A DNA stretch of 64,000 nucleotides, from NCBI RefSeq assembly GCF_036607905.1, contig NZ_CP144555.1, positions 1,922,001 to 1,986,000 of the forward strand, given 5' to 3'. The notes below the pieces were generated by a model. The model ran no database searches and was not told the DNA's origin. It saw only the letters and a list, made by a program, of their open reading frames with translations. Shown piece after piece: positions 62,240 to 64,000 of the stretch. Position numbers and translations under genes: made by a program. The stretch's first letter is position 1. Each line of letters opens with the position of its first letter. The DNA comes from Streptomyces sp. SCSIO 75703. Lineage in GTDB: Bacteria > Actinomycetota > Actinomycetes > Streptomycetales > Streptomycetaceae.

Positions 62240-63377
62240 GGCTGGACGCTAACAAGGACATGTCCGAACCCGCATAAGACAAGACCATCAGGAAGCGGGC
62301 CGGGAAGCGGACCACTCCGGCGCTGCGGGCGATGACGACGTGTCCGGCCTCCAGCGGCTGGCGCAGGGCGTCGAGCGCGTGGCCGCTGAACTCGGGCGCC
62401 TCGTCGAGGAAGAGCACGCCGCGATGGGCGAGGGAGACGGCGCCGGGGCGGGCGATGCCCGGGCCGCCGCCGACCAGGGACTGCATGGTGGCCGAGTGGT
62501 GGGGCGCGCAGTAGGGGGCGGTGTCGATGAGGGGTTTGCCCGGGGGCAGCAGGCCGGCCAGGGAGTGGACGGCGGTGACCTCCAGGGACTCCGGGCGGGT
62601 GAGCCGGGGAAGCACCGCGGGGAGCCGTTCGGCGAGCATCGTCTTGCCCGCGCCCGGAGGGCCTTCGAGGAAGAGGTGGTGGCCGCCTGCGGCGGCGACC
62701 TCGACGGCGGTGCGGGCCGCTGCCTGGCCCACGACGTCGGCGAGGTCGTGGCCCCGGTCTGCGGGGCTGTGGGTGCCGGTGGCGGCGCCGGTGCCGGGCA
62801 TGCGCAGTCCGGCGAGCAGCGGGTCGGGGCGGCCTTGGCGGTCCGCTTCCTCCTCGGGGACGGGTTCGTCGGCGAGGACGGCGATGAGCTGGCGCAGGCT
62901 GCGCACGCCGAGGACACAGACGCCGGGCACGAGGCTCGCTTCGGCGGCGGCGCTCTCGGGGACGACCACCTGTTCGTACCCGGCGTCGGCCGCGGCGAGG
63001 ACCGCCGGGAGGATGCCGCGGACGGGGCGGGCGCGTCCGTCGAGGCCCAGCTCTCCGATCATGACGATGTCGGCGAGCGGCCGGGGGTCGACGCGTTCGG
63101 TGGCGCCGAGGACGGCGGCGGCCACGGCGAGGTCGAAGCCGCTGCCGCTCTTGGGGACGGGGGCGGGGCTGAGGCCGACGGTGAGTTTCTTCTGCGGCCA
63201 TTCGGCTCCGGAGTTGACCACCGCCGCCCGGACCCGGTCGCGGCTCTCGGTGAGGCTCTTGTCGGGCAGGCCGACCAGGGCGAAGGAGGCCACGCCCGGT
63301 TCCAGGTCGGCCTGGACCTCGACGACGACGCCTTCCACGCCCATGAGGGCCACGGAGCAGGTGCGGGCGAATCCCAT
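62139..63377 (-). pseudogene. comM: ComM (YifB) N-terminal fragment fused to element sequence
   Basis: The first ~364 residues of ComM are native and the last ~48 come from the element, ending at a stop at 62139. An N-terminal Lon-S16-like fold ([20 protein letters not shown]) is followed by the AAA+ domain with Walker A LEGPPGAGKTMLAERL near 220 and Walker B GVLFLDEAPEFSGHALDALR near 325. The frame leaves ComM after PARFLMVL. ComM is a hexameric helicase promoting branch migration in natural transformation. Without its sensor and C-terminal domains the product should be inactive. ATG 63377 overlaps the yraN stop (TGATG). Confidence 0.93.
62273..62283. other. Right junction of the element (attR)
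   Basis: Element end CATAA (62273-62277) followed by GACAAG (62278-62283) and then comM (ACCATCAGG). GACAAG differs from the target core GCGAGG, as expected if a 6-bp core of the donor is carried at one end, as described for Tn554. Confidence 0.65.
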
Positions 63378-63739
63378 CACGCCACCCCCCGGGCGTGCTC
63401 GACGACGGGTGCGCCCCGGGGCGGCAGGACCACCCCCACCAGGTCGATGCGGACGCCGCCGGGCGGGGCTCCGCCGTGGGTGTGGACCCAGTGTGCGGCG
63501 AGGGTGCGCAGCCGTCGTGCCTTGGCGGGTGTGACGGCGGCCATCGGGTGTTCCCAGGAGCCTGCCCTGCGGGTCTTGACCTCGCAAACGACCAGGACGT
63601 CTCCGTCCCGGGCGACGATGTCGATCTCTCCGGTCCTGCCGCAGCGCCAGTTGCGCCGCAGGAGGGTCATCCCGGCCTCGGTCAGCCGGCGGGCGGCGAG
63701 GGATTCGCCGTACCTGCCCATCGCGTCTCGTGCGTTCAT
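63377..63739 (-). CDS. YraN family nuclease-fold protein (UPF0102)
   Basis: This 120-residue protein starts at [20 protein letters not shown]. The motif [20 protein letters not shown] plus KTR contains the E-x-D and E-x-K of a restriction-endonuclease-like (Holliday-junction-resolvase-like) fold. YraN homologues are considered endonuclease-like with no settled role. The gene is first in yraN-comM-dprA, the conserved DNA-processing operon, with its stop overlapping the comM start by one base. An upstream ATG at 63763 is possible. Confidence 0.9.
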   Translation of the reverse strand: MNARDAMGRYGESLAARRLTEAGMTLLRRNWRCGRTGEIDIVARDGDVLVVCEVKTRRAGSWEHPMAAVTPAKARRLRTLAAHWVHTHGGAPPGGVRIDLVGVVLPPRGAPVVEHARGVA

Positions 63740-63858
63740 TGTCGGCACCACCTCCGGTGCCAACGATGGGGGCGGCCCGCAGCGCTGTGGGATCTTGGTG
63801 GACGGTCAGCGGGTTGTGGAAAACTCCGTCACCCGCCTGTGTGACCGTCGTCGGGGTT

Positions 63859-64000
63859 TCAACCGCCGGGCAGTTCGAGGTCGCTCTTGTTCAGCTCCTC
63901 GATATTCACGTCCTTGAACGTGAGGACGCGTACCTGCTTCACGAAACGGGCCGGCCTGTACATGTCCCAGACCCAGGCATCGGCCATGGAGACCTCGAAG
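63859..64000 (-). CDS. DUF2469 family protein (partial, 5' end outside window)
   Basis: The visible 47 C-terminal residues read FEVSMADAWVWDMYRPARFV then KQVRVLTFKDVNIEELNKSD and LELPGG, identical in style to the C-terminus of the small (about 100-residue) DUF2469 proteins highly conserved in actinobacteria near yraN and rnhB. Function is unknown. The start lies beyond base 64000. Confidence 0.88.
   Translation of the reverse strand, partial: FEVSMADAWVWDMYRPARFVKQVRVLTFKDVNIEELNKSDLELPGG

Larger units (their letters stand above)
55275..62283. mobile_element. Tn554-like transposon (three recombinase-type genes) inserted in comM
   Basis: This 7,009-bp insertion is bounded by the two comM halves. 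Removing it and joining 55274 to 62284 restores the reading frame across the conserved VLAANPCPCG segment. It contains, on the minus strand, genes of 492, 643 and 712 residues in overlapping order followed by a 142-residue coiled-coil/HTH protein, plus a plus-strand passenger of 299 residues. This matches the tnpA-tnpB-tnpC plan of the Tn554 family, which inserts site-specifically by tyrosine recombination without a target duplication. The ends share TTATG-GGG in inverted orientation. GC content is visibly below that of the flanks. Confidence 0.88.

Noticed and set aside
55275..62283. Integrative conjugative element or prophage
   Set aside because: There is no tRNA attachment site, no transfer, replication or phage structural gene, and the length is only 7 kb. 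Three recombinase-type genes plus a TnpC-like gene fit a Tn554-type transposon better.
62139..63377. Intact short ComM variant
   Set aside because: It lacks the sensor and C-terminal Mg-chelatase domains, its last 48 codons belong to the element, and the missing half is found in frame at 54755-55274.

Overview
The window is high-GC actinobacterial chromosome, almost certainly Streptomyces. Evidence: very strong GC3 bias, the syntenic core block rpsB-tsf-pyrH-frr-cdsA-rlmN, a 280-residue sporulation sigma factor of the WhiG type, an XRE/DUF397 pair, a LAETG sortase substrate, a secreted GH18 chitinase with a DasR-like promoter element, and the MEP genes ispG-rseP-dxr. The species cannot be fixed from the sequence alone.

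Layout. 1-3640: ispG (cut by the window start), a site-2 protease and dxr, all on the minus strand. 3641-9080: a repeat-bearing gap, an acyl-CoA dehydrogenase, a LacI-type regulator with two operator-like palindromes, and a tandemly duplicated DUF397 gene below its XRE partner. 9096-16392: an aldehyde dehydrogenase, a PucR regulator, an orphan TraG/VirD4-like ATPase and gabT. 16764-19805: a PAP2 phosphatase, a chitinase, and a small gene whose ribosome binding site lies inside a two-tier hairpin. 19878-27097: a minus-strand polyamine operon (aldehyde dehydrogenase, potD, potA, potB, potC, FAD oxidoreductase). 27339-31850: a NADAR protein, a DUF4190 protein, an adenosine deaminase-like enzyme, a GDPD protein, and an HXXEE gene broken by a homopolymer frameshift. 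31956-35447: a second amine-catabolic unit (aldehyde dehydrogenase, divergent Lrp regulator, class III aminotransferase). 35670-39406: an unusual ABC exporter with a degenerate ATPase signature, a VOC protein and a LAETG surface protein. 39489-43549: a thiamine ABC importer (thiB-thiP-thiQ) under a clear TPP riboswitch. 43565-49675: rlmN, cdsA, frr, pyrH, tsf, rpsB. 49957-54758: a repeat-rich M23 peptidase, a TetR regulator, whiG and dprA.

54755-63377: comM (yifB), which belongs between dprA and yraN, is split by a 7,009-bp element at 55275-62283. The element carries three overlapping tyrosine-recombinase-type genes, a small coiled-coil/HTH partner and one unrecognised passenger gene in the opposite orientation. 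It resembles the Tn554 (tnpA-tnpB-tnpC) family. Both comM halves rejoin in frame once the element is removed, which fixes the insertion point. 63377-64000: yraN and the 3' end of a DUF2469 gene.

Functionally, the first half is dominated by uptake and breakdown of polyamines and GABA: a Pot importer, three aldehyde dehydrogenases, two class III aminotransferases, an FAD oxidoreductase, and PucR and Lrp regulators. The second half is core translation, lipid and developmental genes. The element in comM, its passenger gene, the structured leader at 19749-19805 and the repeat expansion in the M23 gene are the least conventional parts.
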